DNA of 9,867 nucleotides from assembly GCA_013335425.1 (NCBI GenBank), contig JAAXVQ010000050.1, forward strand, positions 1-9,867, in the 5' to 3' direction. The position numbers were made by a program, and so were the translations under genes. The stretch comes from Candidatus Firestoneibacteriota bacterium (GTDB lineage: Bacteria; Oederibacteriota; JAAXVQ01). This document shows, one piece after another, positions 9,515-9,867 of this stretch; the first letter of the stretch is position 1; each line of letters starts with the position of its first letter. The notes beneath the pieces were generated by a model, which was not told the origin of the DNA, did not search any database, and saw only the letters and a list, made by a program, of their open reading frames with translations.

Positions 9515-9543
9515 ATAATAAGGAAAGAAGATGGCGGTGTCAA
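9515..9543 (-). promoter_or_regulatory. Sigma70-type promoter of the ligase-TPR gene
   Basis: Read on the minus strand, a perfect TTGACA (9543-9538) is followed after exactly 17 bp by TATTAT (9520-9515), one base from the consensus -10. Transcription should start near 9508, giving a leader of about 36 nt before the GTG at 9472. It lies between comM and the ligase gene, so the ligase can be expressed independently of comM. Confidence 0.8.
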
Positions 9544-9572
9544 TTGCATTTGGCAAAAGGGCGGAAAGAACG

Positions 9573-9867
9573 TCAGCCGCCGGCTCGTTTCCAATAGCGC
9601 CGGTCCAAACTGCGGTACTGGATGGCTTCGCTGACGAACTCGGGCAAAATGGCGTCGTTGGCTTCCAAGTCGGCAATGGTGCGGGACACTTTGAGCACGC
9701 GGTGGTAAGCCCGGGCCGAGAGACCCAAGCGCTCGATGGCCGAGCGCAGCAGGGCATGCCCGGCCGCATCCAACACGCAATGCTCCCGGATGAGGCGCGG
9801 CCCCATGTGGGCGTTGACATGCACGCCGCGCAGCCCCGCGAACCTCAGCTCCTGGCGCAGGCGCGCG
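9573..9867 (-). CDS. comM: ComM/YifB-type Mg-chelatase-like AAA+ ATPase, C-terminal part (5' end beyond window)
   Basis: Only the last 97 codons are visible, ending in TGA at 9575-9573; the reading frame runs off the window edge. The stretch LGLSARAYHRVLKVSRTIADLEANDAILPEFVSEAIQYRSLDR is typical of the Mg-chelatase C-terminal domain at the end of ComM/YifB proteins. The preceding NAHMGPRLIREHCVLD also fits this family. ComM is a hexameric AAA+ helicase that promotes branch migration during natural transformation in some bacteria; in others its role is less clear. The ATPase motifs (Walker A and B) would lie outside the window, so activity cannot be judged. Shorter in-frame starts such as the GTG at 9824 are inside the conserved domain and not real starts. 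Confidence 0.88.
   Translation of the reverse strand, partial: ARLRQELRFAGLRGVHVNAHMGPRLIREHCVLDAAGHALLRSAIERLGLSARAYHRVLKVSRTIADLEANDAILPEFVSEAIQYRSLDRRYWKRAGG

Noticed and set aside
9473..9820. 116-codon upstream extension of the ligase-TPR gene to 9820.
   Set aside because: It runs through comM in another frame, its translation is not membrane-protein-like, and the promoter and GGAGG sit just ahead of the GTG at 9472.

Overview
The window is a GC-rich (roughly 55-60% by eye) bacterial chromosomal segment with four complete protein genes and one partial gene. A large O-antigen-ligase-type membrane protein suggests a Gram-negative-type envelope. No single feature fixes the taxon. The style of the DnaE and the ligase-TPR protein would fit an uncultured PVC/Omnitrophota-like lineage, but that is only an impression and no database was consulted.

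Layout. Bases 1-232 hold a non-coding fold-back element. Its ends are perfect 21-bp inverted repeats (26 bp allowing one G-T pair), an exact 16-bp palindrome sits at its centre, and its two arms are partly complementary throughout. Bases 233-363 show no gene. A near-consensus sigma70 promoter (364-392) and a short leader with two mutually exclusive hairpins lead into guaB (438-1919, IMP dehydrogenase). An intrinsic-terminator-like hairpin (1969-1999) lies between guaB and guaA (2023-3564, GMP synthetase). After 71 bp comes dnaE (3636-7181, DNA polymerase III alpha). dnaE converges, with a 23-bp gap and a shared hairpin, on a minus-strand gene (9472 down to 7205) for a Wzy_C/O-antigen-ligase-family membrane protein with a C-terminal TPR domain. 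That gene has its own consensus promoter and a strong ribosome binding site with a GTG start. Upstream on the minus strand is the 3' end of a comM/yifB-type Mg-chelatase-like ATPase gene (9867 down to 9573), cut by the window edge.

How the genes fit together. GuaB and GuaA are the two consecutive enzymes from IMP to GMP, and they are followed on the same strand by the replicative polymerase. This makes a nucleotide-supply and replication block on the plus strand. The minus-strand pair (ComM-like and ligase-TPR) has no obvious shared pathway with it. The protein-coding part is mostly ordinary housekeeping sequence. The least explained object is the fold-back element at 1-232; whether it is a MITE-like mobile element, a structured-RNA or cruciform repeat, or something else cannot be settled from one copy.
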